From NCBI GenBank assembly GCA_029891385.1, contig CM057228.1, positions 70,323,523 through 70,387,522 of the forward strand: a stretch of 64,000 bases of DNA, given 5' to 3'. The stretch's first letter is position 1. The number at the start of each line of letters is the position of its first letter. Positions 9,590 to 20,503 of the stretch are shown one piece after another. The notes under the pieces are model-generated. The model saw nothing but the letters and a program-made list of their open reading frames with translations, did not search any database and was not told where the DNA came from. Source of the DNA: Erythroxylum novogranatense. Lineage: Eukaryota > Streptophyta > Magnoliopsida > Malpighiales > Erythroxylaceae. Position numbers and translations under genes: made by a program.

Positions 9590-11601
9590 TGTTGGGCCCC
9601 AAATTTTCTTTTATTGATGTTATTAAGCATGAATTTTATTGATTGTGTGATTATGACTTAGTTTGATTAAATTGAAGGTATTTATGGAAATTTAGATTAA
9701 GTTGAGTTTATTGTGTTTAAGTGAGAATGTTAAGGGATAAAAATATTTGAGGGCATTTTGGGAAGATCACTTGAGTTGGAGAGCTTAAAGCTTTGCTAGG
9801 AGGGGTATTTTGGTCTTTGTCTTCTCTTTAGACTTACGTGGAGGAATTAGAAGGAAAAGAAAAGAAGAGGAAACAAGAAAAGATAGGAGAGTACCGTGGG
9901 TGAGGAAGAAGGAGAAGAAAGGAGGGTTTTTGATTCCTAAAGATTTTCAACAGATTGAAGCAAAGTCTTGGTAAGTTCAAGTTCTTTTCGTTTTGTTTTG
10001 GTTAGATTAAACCCTAGTATAGCTTGGAATGATGTTAGAATCAGTTGTTTAGAGATTTTCGGGAAAAATGGTTAGAATCCTTGGGTTGTTGATTTTGTGA
10101 CTGTTTTTAAGGTGTTAATGAGTTAGGAATGAAGAATAAGGCATGAATTAAGGTTTAGATATGTTACATTTGCAAAATGGAAGGATTGTGGATGAAATGC
10201 TGGAAAAATCAAGTTCGGAGACGTTCTCTAGACCCGCACATCGCGACGTGTTCATGAGCACGCCGTGACGTGCGAATTTGTGTCGCGGCGAGCACGGGCC
10301 ATTCGTCGCGACGAGCGTGACCTTTGTTGCGGCGAGCCCCCAGTTTTCAACATAGGTAAATTTTGGTATTTTGGGCATATCTTTTACTGTGGATATCCAA
10401 ATGAGGTGATTTTGGATTCGTTGTGAACTAAAGTCTTAGGGCTACAAGTTTTATGAAGGGAGGAAGTCTGGAATTAGCCTCTAAAGATTCGAAAATTTGG
10501 ATAGGAGTCGAGTATAGAATTATAGTATTAGTACTTTTGATTTTTCGAAGCTTATTGAATATTTCCTTTGAATATTGTTTGCATGGAAACTTGGTTTGTT
10601 ATAGGAAACCAAGCCGACCTGATCCAATCGCAAGAGGAATGACAATAGTGAGTTGGATTCTCGAGCGATATTAGGTGGGTAATATATTTATGGTTGTTGT
10701 GTGTATGGGCAAAGGTGAGAGAGGAACGTATCATTAGTCACGTGCACGTCGACGTATAGCCTTCTCCCGGCTGCCCGTTTGAGGCCACGAGATCCTAAGA
10801 AATCATACTCGTATAGTTCACGGTATAAATTTCGGTTTATCCGTATCGTTCCACGAAACTCTCGAGCCATTTGTTGTGCATCTCATCATTGATCTGATAG
10901 GAAGAATGCATAATTAATTGCTATGTTGTGAACTCAAGGATAACATGACATAATCTGGTGACATTTTGATGGCTATGAGATTGTAATTAAATTGTTAGAT
11001 TGATGAACTGCTACATGCTTGTGTATATATATGTATATGCTTGATTGTGTGGCTCGTTGCCAATGGTTATAAATGTATAAGTCACTGAGCTTCGCAGCTC
11101 ACCCTATTACCTCCCACTCCTCAGGTGTAGATCGAGAAGATCGTAATCTTTGCAAGGCATCGGAAACTTCAAGATAGTTAGAAGTCTTTAGATTAAGTTA
11201 GTACTTTTGGTTGGCCTTCCAAGCATATCATCATTGAGCATTCTCATGTATTTTGGATGTAAACTTGTTATGTATTGGGTTATGTTAAGAATGTTTGTTC
11301 ATTTTCTTCGATTTATAATTGCATGGAATTTCTTTGTTTATGGGGGTGATTTACTATTATGTATGTGATAGAATGTATGAGAATGTATGTATGTGTTGTA
11401 TGGTTTCGCATAGATGTTGGGGACGGGTCCAAAAGTTGGGACTCTCACCATGGTGAGCAATCTGAGGCCGCGGCGAGGCCTCCTCTTTCTCGTTGCTGTT
11501 TTCCTTCTGATTTGCTCGCTTTCGTTTCTTCCTTCGCTAGCCCCCGACCCGGCGCCTCGAGGGGCCACCTCGGGATTAGGAATCGAGATCAGGGCCTAAC
11601 A
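9590..11601 (+). repeat. 5' LTR of the chromovirus (2,012 bp)
   Basis: Runs from TGTTGGGCCCC to CCTAACA, with imperfect terminal inverted repeats. It contains a CG-rich repeat block (10225-10342), a block shared in reverse with the nested element's LTR (about 10738-10868), a TATA-like TTATAAATGTATAAG (11068-11082) and a GC-rich end. It is the only complete copy of this LTR here; the 3' copy lacks 10199-11076. Confidence 0.9.
10225..10342 (+). repeat. CG-rich motif block in the LTR
   Basis: In AT-rich surroundings this stretch repeats variants of CGCGACG, GTCGCGGCGAGC and CACGCCGTGACG about five or six times. A longer block of the same motif family is at 22345-22540 in the nested element's LTR. 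Confidence 0.75.
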
Positions 11602-11605
11602 TGTT

Positions 11606-11618
11606 TGGTATCAGAGCC
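11606..11618 (+). other. Primer-binding site of the chromovirus
   Basis: TGGTATCAGAGCC lies four bases after the LTR end, an exact match to the usual plant initiator tRNA-Met primer site. Confidence 0.9.
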
Positions 11619-11786
11619 TTTAGGTTTTGTGTCCTCGGCTTAGAATGCATAGTAGGATGAATTGTTTGGTATATGATTATTTGTTGCATTGATTGATTGC
11701 ATTAAGTGACATGCATATCATGCATACATGTAGGAATTCAGATTGCCATGTAGCTAATCCTTAGTGTTTATATTTGAAAGAGTACG

Positions 11787-13043
11787 ATGCCACCTCGTAG
11801 AAGGACACGAAGAGTTCTGCAAGGATCTGTTGCACCTGACTCTCCGACTAGAGAAGAGAGGACTAATGAGTCAGTAGCCCCAGGAAATGTTGAGGCTTCT
11901 GTAGGGCTAGGTAGTGAGCCCATTCCATCACAGACTTAGGAGTCGCCGGTTTTGCAGGAGCAAGTGCCTCCACTGGATCCAAGGTTGTTTCAGGCGTTTG
12001 TTTAGGCTATGGGTCAGATGCCACAGCCTTCTGCTTCAGCCCCAGCTAAGAAGGGGAGACGGTTTGACAAGTTGAGGAAGTATAGAGCAGTGGACTTCTA
12101 TGGAACCACTGATTCTGAGGAAGCTGAGACCTGGTTGAGAAAGACCGAGAGAGTCTTGGATCAGATGGAGTGTGAGGATGATGAGAGGGTCATATATGCT
12201 GCAAGTCTGCTTCAGGGGGATGCTCTGCATTGGTGGGAGACTGTGCCAAAGAGTCAGATGAGACCAGTAGGGTTGACGTGGCAGGACTTCCTTGCTGCTT
12301 ATAGAAAGAAATATCTGTCTGAGGTGTACATTCAGCAGAAGCAGAGGGAGTTCCTTAGTCTCACCTAGAGGGAGATGACGGTTAGTGAATACAAGTGTCG
12401 GTTCACTCAGTTGGCGAGGTATGCTTCAGAGCTGATGTTGAGTGAGGCTGCTAAATGTCACCGGTTTGAGTCGGGTCTTCACTTGGCCATCAGAGAAAAA
12501 GTGGTTGTGCAGAATTTTGGTGACTTTCAGCAGTTGGTTAAGGCAGCATTGAGGGTGGAGAACATCGAGAACATCAAGAGTGCAGTTCACAGGAAAATAA
12601 AGGGAAGAGAGCAGTTCAAGAGGGGAGGTGGTACTTCTATCCCTAAGAGGAGTGCCAGAACCTTCCCTGTGCAGTCTGAGGAGAGGAGCAGTGGTGCGAG
12701 CCGATCTCGACCTATGAAGACTTCTACTGTTTCTCACCAAGCCTCAGCGGTGGGCGGCAGTAGAAGGGGAGATGGTGATAGGCCATCTTTTCTGAGTTGT
12801 AAGCACTGCGGGAGACTCCATAGAGGAGAATGCCGTAAATTGACAGGAACTTGCTTTAACTGTGGAGAGAAGGGGCACATGGCTAGAGAGTGCCCTCAGC
12901 CTCCAAGACAAGAGAGAAGCCAGATGCAAGCTTCCAAGAGATCTGAGACTGTGGGACACAAGACTTCTACAGAAGTGGGCAATTCTGATGCAGCCAAGAG
13001 GGTGAACATTCCAGGGAGACCCAGGGGGCAGGCACTAGCTTAG
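11787..13043 (+). pseudogene. Chromovirus gag
   Basis: Starts MPPRRRTRRVLQGS, the familiar basic start of Tekay/Del gag. The capsid-like part contains FYGTTDSEEAETWLRKTERV, ALHWWETVP, TWQDFLAAYRKKYL and MTVSEYKCRFTQLARYA. Nucleocapsid has an imperfect first finger (CKHCGRLHRGEC) and a true CCHC zinc knuckle CFNCGEKGHMAREC (about 12852-12893). Amber codons at 11937, 12003, 12366 and 13041 interrupt a frame that is otherwise open. Gag would coat and package the element RNA. The frame continues directly into protease, so gag and pol appear to be one ORF. It is dead as read. Confidence 0.9.
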
Positions 13044-13565
13044 TTGTTTGCAATGACTCGGGAGGATGCAGAGACCGATCCAGATGTTTTCACTGGTACG
13101 GTTAAGTTATTTGTTGATGATGTGATTGTTTTGATTGATCCGGGTTCTACTCATTCGTTTGTTTCTTCGAGTAGAACTGTGTGTGGTAACAATTTGAGCC
13201 TGTTGGACACTCCGCTGATGGTGAGCACTCCAATCAGCCAATATATTATTATCAGTCAAGTGTATAGAGAGTGTGAGATAGGTATTGGTGGGGAACTTCC
13301 AGTGGTGGATTTGATGCCACTGAAGATGGGAGGATTGGATGTGATCCTAGGTATGGACACGTTAGAGAAGTACAATGCCCGTCTGGATTGTAAGCAGAAA
13401 ACAGTGGAATTTGAATTGGATAACGGCAGAAGAGTGGAGTTTTCAGGGGACAGAAAAGTAAGTCCGCCCAGAATTGTTTCAGCTTTGACAGCAGAGAAGA
13501 TGATGAGGAAGGGATGTGAGGCATTTTTGGCCTATGTGGTAGACACAAGAGCAGATAGAGGGTAG
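13044..13565 (+). pseudogene. Chromovirus aspartic protease domain
   Basis: Continues the gag frame. FAMTREDAETDPDVFTGTV leads to the active-site loop LIDPGSTHSFVSS (about 13130-13170) and later GGLDVILGMDTLEKYNA (about 13330-13380), the usual flap and second-strand region of plant Ty3/gypsy retropepsins. It would cut the polyprotein as a homodimer. The active site appears intact; the domain is bounded by amber codons at 13041 and 13563. Confidence 0.9.
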
Positions 13566-14494
13566 TTGGAGGATATTCTTGTAGTCAAAAAATTCTCGGA
13601 TGTTTTTCCTGAGGAATTGCCAGGACTACCGTCACCTAGAGAAATTGAGTTTTCCATTGAGCTTCTTTCGGGTACTGCACCGATTTCAATTCTGTCTTAC
13701 CGGGTGACTCCGACGGAATTGAAGGAGCTCAAAGAGCAGTTGGAGGAGTTGTTAGAGAAAGGGTACATAAGGTCTAGCTCTTCACCTTAGGGAGCTCCGG
13801 TTCTTTTTGTGAAGAAGAAAGATGGATCGTTGAGGATGTGTGTGGATTATAGGAAGCTAAATCAAGTCACTGTGAAGAACAGGTATCTGCTCCCACTCAT
13901 CGATGATTTGTTTGATCAATTGCAAGGGGAAAAAGTCTTCTCCAAGATAGACTTGAGATCGGGTTACCATCAATTGAGGATAAAGGAGTCGGATGTGCCC
14001 AAGACTGCATTCAGGACACGGTATGGGCATTTTGAGTTTTTGGTTATACCCTTTGGATTGACAAACGCCCTGCAGCCTTTATGGATTTGATGAATCGAGT
14101 CTTTAAGCCTTTCTTGGACAAATTTATCATTGTCTTTATTGATGATATATTGGTCTATTCCAAGAGTGCTAAGGAGCATGAAGAGCATTTGAGGATTGCT
14201 TTGGAGACATTGAGGAAAAACGAGTTGTATGCCAAATTCGATAAATGCAAATTTTGGCTGAGAGAAGTTGCATTTCTCGGACATGTAATCTCAGAACAAG
14301 GAGTGCATGTGGATCCAAAGAAAATAGAAGCTGTGGTGAATTGGGAAGCACCGAAGAATGTAGCAGAGGTGAGGAGTTTTCTAGGTTTGGCAGGTTACTA
14401 CAGGAGGTTTGTGGAGGGGTTCTCCATGATAGTTGCTCCGATGACTAAGTTATTGAGGAAGAATCAGAAATTTATCTGGAGTGATGAATGCTAG
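13566..14494 (+). pseudogene. Chromovirus reverse transcriptase domain
   Basis: LEDILVVKKFSDVFPEELPG opens the domain, then [35 protein letters not shown] and [20 protein letters not shown]. The catalytic [10 protein letters not shown] is at about 14134-14163, in the next frame, after a one-base deletion near 14070 in the run coding for the GLTNA...F turn. The thumb follows with [15 protein letters not shown] and [19 protein letters not shown]. Amber codons stand at 13788 and 14492. The position of the first replaces a family tryptophan, that of the second a glutamine. Confidence 0.92.
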
Positions 14495-14943
14495 AAGAGC
14501 TTTGAGGAGCTCAAGCACAGATTGACAAGTGTTCCGATTTTGATTCTGCCTTCTAGAGATGAGGGCTATACTGTGTATAGTGATGCTTCGAGGAAGGGTC
14601 TTGGTTGTGTATTGATGCAGGGAGACAGAGTGATAGCTTATGCTTCAAGACAATTGAAGCCATATGAGTTGAACTATCCGACATATGATTTGGAGTTGGC
14701 GGCTGTGATCTTTGCCTTGAAATTTTGGAGGCATTATTTATATGGAGTTCAGACAAGGATCTTTACCGATCATAAGAGTCTCAAGTACTTGTTGAGCCAG
14801 AAGGAATTGAATTTGAGACAGAGAAGGTAGATCGAGTTGCTTAAGGATTATGACTTGCTGATTGAGTATCATCCAGGCAAGGCCAATGTAGTGCGGATGC
14901 TTTAAGTAGGAAGTCTTCAATTGCCCATATTCAGACAATTTAC
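14495..14943 (+). pseudogene. Chromovirus RNase H domain
   Basis: After an amber codon at 14492 the frame reads [37 protein letters not shown] (catalytic Asp in YSDAS), [38 protein letters not shown] (catalytic Glu) and [20 protein letters not shown] (catalytic Asp in TDHKSL). An amber codon is at 14828. A one-base deletion at about 14891 shifts the frame before the expected (A)DALSRK connection to integrase. Confidence 0.9.
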
Positions 14944-15843
14944 TTGCCTTTGTTGGAAGAGATGGTAAAGCTTAAGATAAGCTTGAAACAGGAGGAGCCA
15001 GATTGCCTTCTAGCTAACTTCCGAGTGAGACCGATACTCAGGGAGAAGGTTAGAGAGTTGCAGGCAAAAGATGCAGATTTGAGCAAACTTCGAGAGAAAA
15101 TTCGGAATGGTAAGATTTCTAAAGTAGAGGTGAGAGATGATGGACTTATGACAGTGGAGAATAGGCTTTGTATCCCAGATGTCAAGGAGGTAAAGGATGA
15201 GATTTTGGATGAGGCACACAATGCGCCTTATGTCATGCACCCAGGTAGTACCAGGATGTACAGGGATTTGAGAGAGCATTTTTGGTGGAAGGGCATGAAG
15301 AGGGATGTAGCAGAGTATGTAAGTAAGTGTCTAGTGTGTCAGCAAGTCAAAGCTGAACACCAGGCACCTTCAGGCAAGTTAAGGCCATTGTCCATCCCGG
15401 AATGGAAGTGGCAAAGGGTGACCATGGATTTTCTGATGGGTTTGCCCAAGACTAGTAGGAAGCATGATGCCATTTGGGTTATTGTGGATTGGTTGACGAA
15501 GTCAGCTCACTTTCTGGCGATTAAGCAGACTGATTCTTTGCATGTACTAGCAAAGAAGTACATCGATGAGATAGTGAGATTGCATGGGATTCCGGATTCC
15601 ATAGTTTTCGACAGGGACCCTCGGTTTACTTCGAGGTTTTGGGGAACATTGCAAGAAGCATTAGGGACTAAGCTGAATTTTAGTACGGCTTTTCACCCTC
15701 AGACGGATAGTCAATCTGAGAGGACTATTCGAACACTTGAGGGAATGCTCAGGGCATGTGTGATGGATTTCAAAGGAGCTTGGGATGAGCATTTGCCATT
15801 GGTCGAATTTACTTATAATAATTCGTACCATTCAAGCATTTAG
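14944..15843 (+). pseudogene. Chromovirus integrase, zinc and catalytic core
   Basis: Open for 299 codons. An HHCC zinc-binding module is visible: [19 protein letters not shown], then [11 protein letters not shown]. The catalytic core follows: [11 protein letters not shown] (first Asp), [16 protein letters not shown] (second Asp) and [17 protein letters not shown] (Glu), in the D,D-35-E arrangement. NSYHSSI precedes the amber codon at 15841, followed by MAPYEALYGRRC. This would insert the element DNA with 5-bp duplications, as seen at its flanks. Confidence 0.92.
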
Positions 15844-16539
15844 ATGGCTCCATATGAAGCATTGTATGGGAGGAGATGTAGAACTCCGATTTGTTGGGAT
15901 GAAGAAGGAGAGAGGAAACTGGTAGGATCAGAATTGATTCAGACGACAGTTGACAAAGTCAATCTGGTTAAGCAACGACTTAAGGCAGCACAGGATAGGA
16001 TGAAGAGCTACATTGATGCTCACCGATGGGAGATGGAGTTCGAAGTCGGTGAGAGGGTGTTCCTTAAGACGTCTCCTTGGAAGGGAGTAATGAGGTTTGG
16101 CAAGAAGGGCAAGTTGAGTCTGAGGTATGTAGGTCCTTATGAAATTCTTGAGAGGATTGGACCACTCACCTACAGGTTGGCGTTACCCCTGAAATTGTCT
16201 CAGATCCATGATGTCTTTCACGTTTCCATATTGAGGAGGTATAGATCGGATCCTTCTCATGTCATTCAGACTAGTGAGGTTCAGTTGCGGGATGATCTGA
16301 GTTATGAGGAGATTCCAGTGGGGATTTTGGATACCAAGGAAAAGGTCCTCAGGAACAAGACTGTTCAGTTAGTCAAAGTCTTGTGGAGGAATCATTCGGT
16401 GGAGGAGGCTACTTGGGAGCCATTGGAAACCATGAAGGAGAAGTATCCGCACTCTTCGATGACTCAGGTAATAATTTCGAGGACGAATTTTTTTTTAAAG
16501 AGGGGGAGAAATGTTGGGCCCCAAATTTTCTTTTATTGA
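15844..16539 (+). pseudogene. Integrase C-terminus with chromodomain-like tail
   Basis: MAPYEALYGRRCRTPICWDE continues the integrase. The GPY/F-type module is RYVGPYEILERIGPLTYRLA, followed by HDVFHVSILRRY. The tail ILDTKEKVLRNKTVQLVKVL then NHSVEEATWEPLETM has the (V)KW/LVKVLW...EEATWEP pattern of the chromodomains of Tekay/Del elements, which steer insertion into heterochromatin. The frame stays open across the polypurine tract and the first bases of the 3' LTR to TGA at 16537. Confidence 0.88.
16495..16511 (+). other. Polypurine tract
   Basis: AAAGAGGGGGAGAAA directly precedes the 3' LTR start at 16512; it primes plus-strand synthesis. The nested element uses a closely similar tract. Confidence 0.9.
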
Positions 16540-17120
16540 TGTTATTAAGCATGAATTTTGTTGATTGTGTGATTATGACTTAGTTTGATTAAATTGAAGG
16601 TATTTATGGAAATTTAGATTAAGTTGAGTTTATTGTGTTTAAGTGAGAATGTTAAGGGATAAAAATGTTTGAGGGCATTTTGGGAAGATCACTTGAGTTG
16701 GAGAGCTTAAAGCTTTGCTAGGAGGGGTATTTTGGTCTTTGTCTTCTCTTTAGACTTAAGTGGAGGAATTATAAGGAAAAGAAAAGAAGAGGAAAGGAGA
16801 AAAGAGAGGAGAGTACCGTGGGTGAGGAAGAAGGAGAAGAAAGGAGGGTTTTTGATTCCTAAAGATTTTTGACAGATTGAAGCAAAGTCTTGGTAAGTTC
16901 AAGTTCTTTTTGTTTTGTTTTGGTTAGATTAAACCCTAGTATAGCTTGGAATGATGTTAGAATCAGTTGTTTAGGGATTTTCGGGAAAAATGGTTAGAAT
17001 CCTTGGGTTGTTGATTTTGTGACTGTTTTTAAGGTGTTAATGAGTTAGGAATGAAGAATAAGGCATGAATTAAGGTTTAGATATGTTGCATTTGCAAAAT
17101 GGAAGGATTGTGGATGAAAT
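16512..17120 (+). repeat. 3' LTR of the chromovirus, left piece
   Basis: 609 bp aligned without gaps to 9590-10198; I count about a dozen substitutions (about 2%). It ends at GATGAAAT where the nested element's remnant begins. Confidence 0.9.
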
Positions 17121-17147
17121 CGGGGGCCAACAACTCTCCCCCTCTTA
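17121..17147 (-). other. 12-bp 3' LTR stub and polypurine tract of the nested element
   Basis: CGGGGGCCAACA (plus strand) equals the last 12 bases at 23159-23170, followed by the complement of a purine run. The boundary with the host LTR at 17120/17121 has no target duplication, so it is a deletion scar and not an insertion edge. Confidence 0.8.
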
Positions 17148-20100
17148 AAAAGAATTTCGTCCTTGAAATTGTCTGACCGATAAGGAGTGCAGGATGGTCC
17201 TGCAATGCCCGTTTAACGTCGTCACCCGAATACTTTCCTTTAATTGACTGTGATCAATAGACTCGCTTGGTCTTTCAATCCCTTATTTGGCCATTCACAT
17301 TCTTAACTAGTTCCTCATCATTTTTCAGAGCACGTACAATTTTCCCACTTTTTGTGTCGATAAAACCAATACCATATCATATCAGTATTTCCTTAACATA
17401 CTCACGTACATCACATTTAGAATCTAAAACATCTTTAGCAGTAACACTAACTACCAAATTTCATCGCGGGCTTAGTCAATTTTTTGTCTTAACTTGAGCA
17501 CACTTTGTACCTCATGTAAGCACACACCCTTTAAGGTGAAATCCTCAAAGACAAATCATCTGTCACTAGACAATTCACATCACTTTAGTATCAGTACATA
17601 ATACAATGCGATGGCTCTTTCTCTCATCAGACTCCTCGTACAGTATTCTATTGAAATCACGATAACAACGATCGTGATGCTTAATGTCAAATAGAACCGT
17701 ACATTGGTCTCATATTCCCATGATCTCCACACTATAGACTTCAACCATATCTCCGACAGTTAAGACCGTCGATAATTTAAACTCTCTGTCACTTGACATA
17801 TTTCTTCTAGGACGTATAGCTTAAATCACCACTTGTACTTTTCTGACAGTCTCTTTGCTCAATCATCTTTACCGATACGCATACTTTTTATCTCAATCAC
17901 CCAGTATCCTTTTTCCTACTCGAGCTCAAAATGCACATTCATTCTCGCTTTCTTGGAAGGGTTCACAATTTCTGAATCCTTACTTTGAGCTTTATTCATA
18001 TGACATTAATATTAAATTTTCAGTGACTAATGGCACTTCATTTTGTTCGAATTCGACTCCATTCAGCACTCTTTATTGCCCTTAATCTGATAACCTCTAA
18101 AACTGAATTTATATTTTACTGCTATTGAATTCTTTATTCAATGCGTCTGATTACAACACTAGCTTTACCATTTTTGAATACTCATTTGTACAACATACTT
18201 CCTGTAACTCTATCCATTGTCTCCATCTCGCATTCAATTTCTTCAACTCAATACGTACCTTAATTGCATGATCTGTATATCTTACACACAGTCAAATTAT
18301 TTCTGTACATATAATGTCTCCAACTTTTCAGCAATCATTACAGCAGCAAAATTTCAATTCATGTATCAACAATCATCCTATGAGGTTTCAATTGTCTCCA
18401 TGCACATGAATTCACTTCACTTTACTATGCTGATCCTTATCCTGATCTCTTATGCAAACATCATTGAATACCACTAAATTTCCGAATCCAGACGATATAA
18501 GTAATATCGATGTTATAATCCCTCCAATTTTCTTTCCTTTTATCCCTCATACGATTTACTCATTTTTCACTAGTAGTCAAACTATTTTTCCCCACTCTTC
18601 GAATACACCTAACATATCATCAAACCTCGCTTGGATCACTTTACTCTTCATTACTATAGTATTGTCAGGGAATTTGTTAACTTGACCAAACATCATCAAA
18701 ACTCTATATGTCCACCATTGGTTCTAGTCATTCCTTAAATAACTGATTCCTCAATGAGGAAATCTGATCGCTTGTTATTTTCTAATTCCCAATTGTCTTA
18801 CCTTTCTTGACTGATTTTCTCCACTCTTTAGATTTCCTCATATTTCACATTGATGTAATTTAATGTTCGCTCATTTATATCCGCTCCTTCATACACTTTA
18901 GTTATTTGCAATCTTAGCTTCCTGTACTTGTCACACCTTCATAGGATAAACTTGCATTTCCCCAAACATATTTACCCAGAACATAACGTGAACCGCTATG
19001 CTCCTCCTATGTGCAACTAATGCCTCCTCAACTTTAGGAATCCACCCATATAGTTGGATCCTTTACATCAAATCAAAAATACATACATTCTCAGTAGTAT
19101 CTTCTACCTTCTTTACTTGAGTCTCCGCTAGGGATAAGACTCCAATACTCACTTTCGAATCATTACATACTCCCTTTTTATCTGTTCTTTCATTGATCAA
19201 TCTTTATACAAACCATCTGATCTGCTTAATCTAACTTAGTGAAGTTCTTCTGCAAAAGAGATACCATTCATACAAATCTTTATCACTCACGTGCTATCAT
19301 CACATCATCAGTTACCTTTAATCCCTCGAGAAGACCAATTTCTCTCATCTTCATAAGATGATAATGTTCAAGTCACTCAAAACTCAATGGAGTAACAAAC
19401 ATACTTGCTATCGCATATGCTTGGCTGAGCATCGTCAAAGTCATGACATTATGTCCACATATTTGCTCCTTAAAATCACCAATTCATATCTTACACAATT
19501 GATACCTTGATCGCCATTGACCTTGACAACAGTTCACCCGCATCAAACATACTAACACAAATTTTATGCTAGTTTTTCCAGAAGTCACTGTTTCTCACGC
19601 TATATCATTCCATCATGGGTCCATTACCATATTGAATGCGTAAGGCTCACTTCTTTGCCTTACAGAAGCTTCATCATTTTCTAGGGCTACCGATTCATCA
19701 GTACTCTCCTCTCTTATCGGAGAGTCGGGTGCAACTGATCTTTTCAGAACTCTTCTCATCCTTCTACGAGGTGAAGTTCTTTATTCTTTTTCTTAATCTC
19801 ATTCATGCAAAAGACGGGAGCTTATACGCTCATTTATGTCTACTTCATTTCCCTTTCTCTACGTCCTCACTTCTATCTCATTTTCCAATTATTCTTTATT
19901 TCATCTTTTACATGTATACCCTCAATCAATTCAAAATTATCGGTGCATAATCACAATGATATTCTGACCTCAAATCCACTAATTTATTCTTACTGCGGAT
20001 CATCACTTTTGTCGTCGAGAACAACCACTTCGTCGTAAGATCATAGCAAAGTTATGTTTCCATTGCACTCTACTTGTACACTCTACTCTCATCATGTATA

Positions 20101-20485
20101 CAAACAATCTATGGTAATACATTCGTATCCATATCACTTTCAAAACATATCACCACAGTATAATATTGCTGTACTATTTCTTCTAATACATCCTCCAATA
20201 CAATTGCATTGAGTCATTTTCTGTTCCGTTTACCCATCCTCTATTTCTCCTTTCTAATTATCCACAACTTTTTTTTTAGATCGAAACAGATGGACCAATC
20301 ATCATTTCAAATTCACCCTACTAATCTTCCATACATATATTTCTACTCTTTATCTCATCTATCAAAATTCTTATCAATCTAAGTCAAACAATCACCTTGG
20401 TTCCTCAAATTCTAACACCTCAAACTCCTCACAATTACTCATGCTTGTAACCCACACACATGCGCCCATGCAAGATCATAATGCT
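17148..20485 (-). other. Interior of the nested element, no coding capacity found
   Basis: About 3.3 kb, pyrimidine-rich on the plus strand. No gag, protease, RT, RNase H or integrase motif is found in any frame on either strand. Open frames (for example 19636-19950 plus) look like chance. Such interiors in LARD elements are conserved in length and RNA structure without coding. Confidence 0.6.
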
Positions 20486-20499
20486 GGGCTCTGATACCA
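20486..20499 (-). other. Primer-binding site of the nested element
   Basis: The minus strand reads TGGTATCAGAGCCC, four bases after the LTR end at 20504, the same primer as the chromovirus. A second, weaker copy of this junction (TGATACCGCAAATGTCGGGC on the plus strand) lies about 73 bp further, at about 20564-20583. Confidence 0.8.
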
Positions 20500-20503
20500 C
20501 AAA

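Noticed and set aside
12426..15279. Minus-strand open frames opposite gag-pol
   Set aside because: Shadows of the plus-strand polyprotein.
11787..16539. Amber readthrough as a regulated mechanism
   Set aside because: Nine sites with different following codons and two one-base deletions fit decay better.
19636..20038. Open frames of about 100 codons in the nested element
   Set aside because: No motif, unlike codon use, wrong strand for the element; taken as chance.
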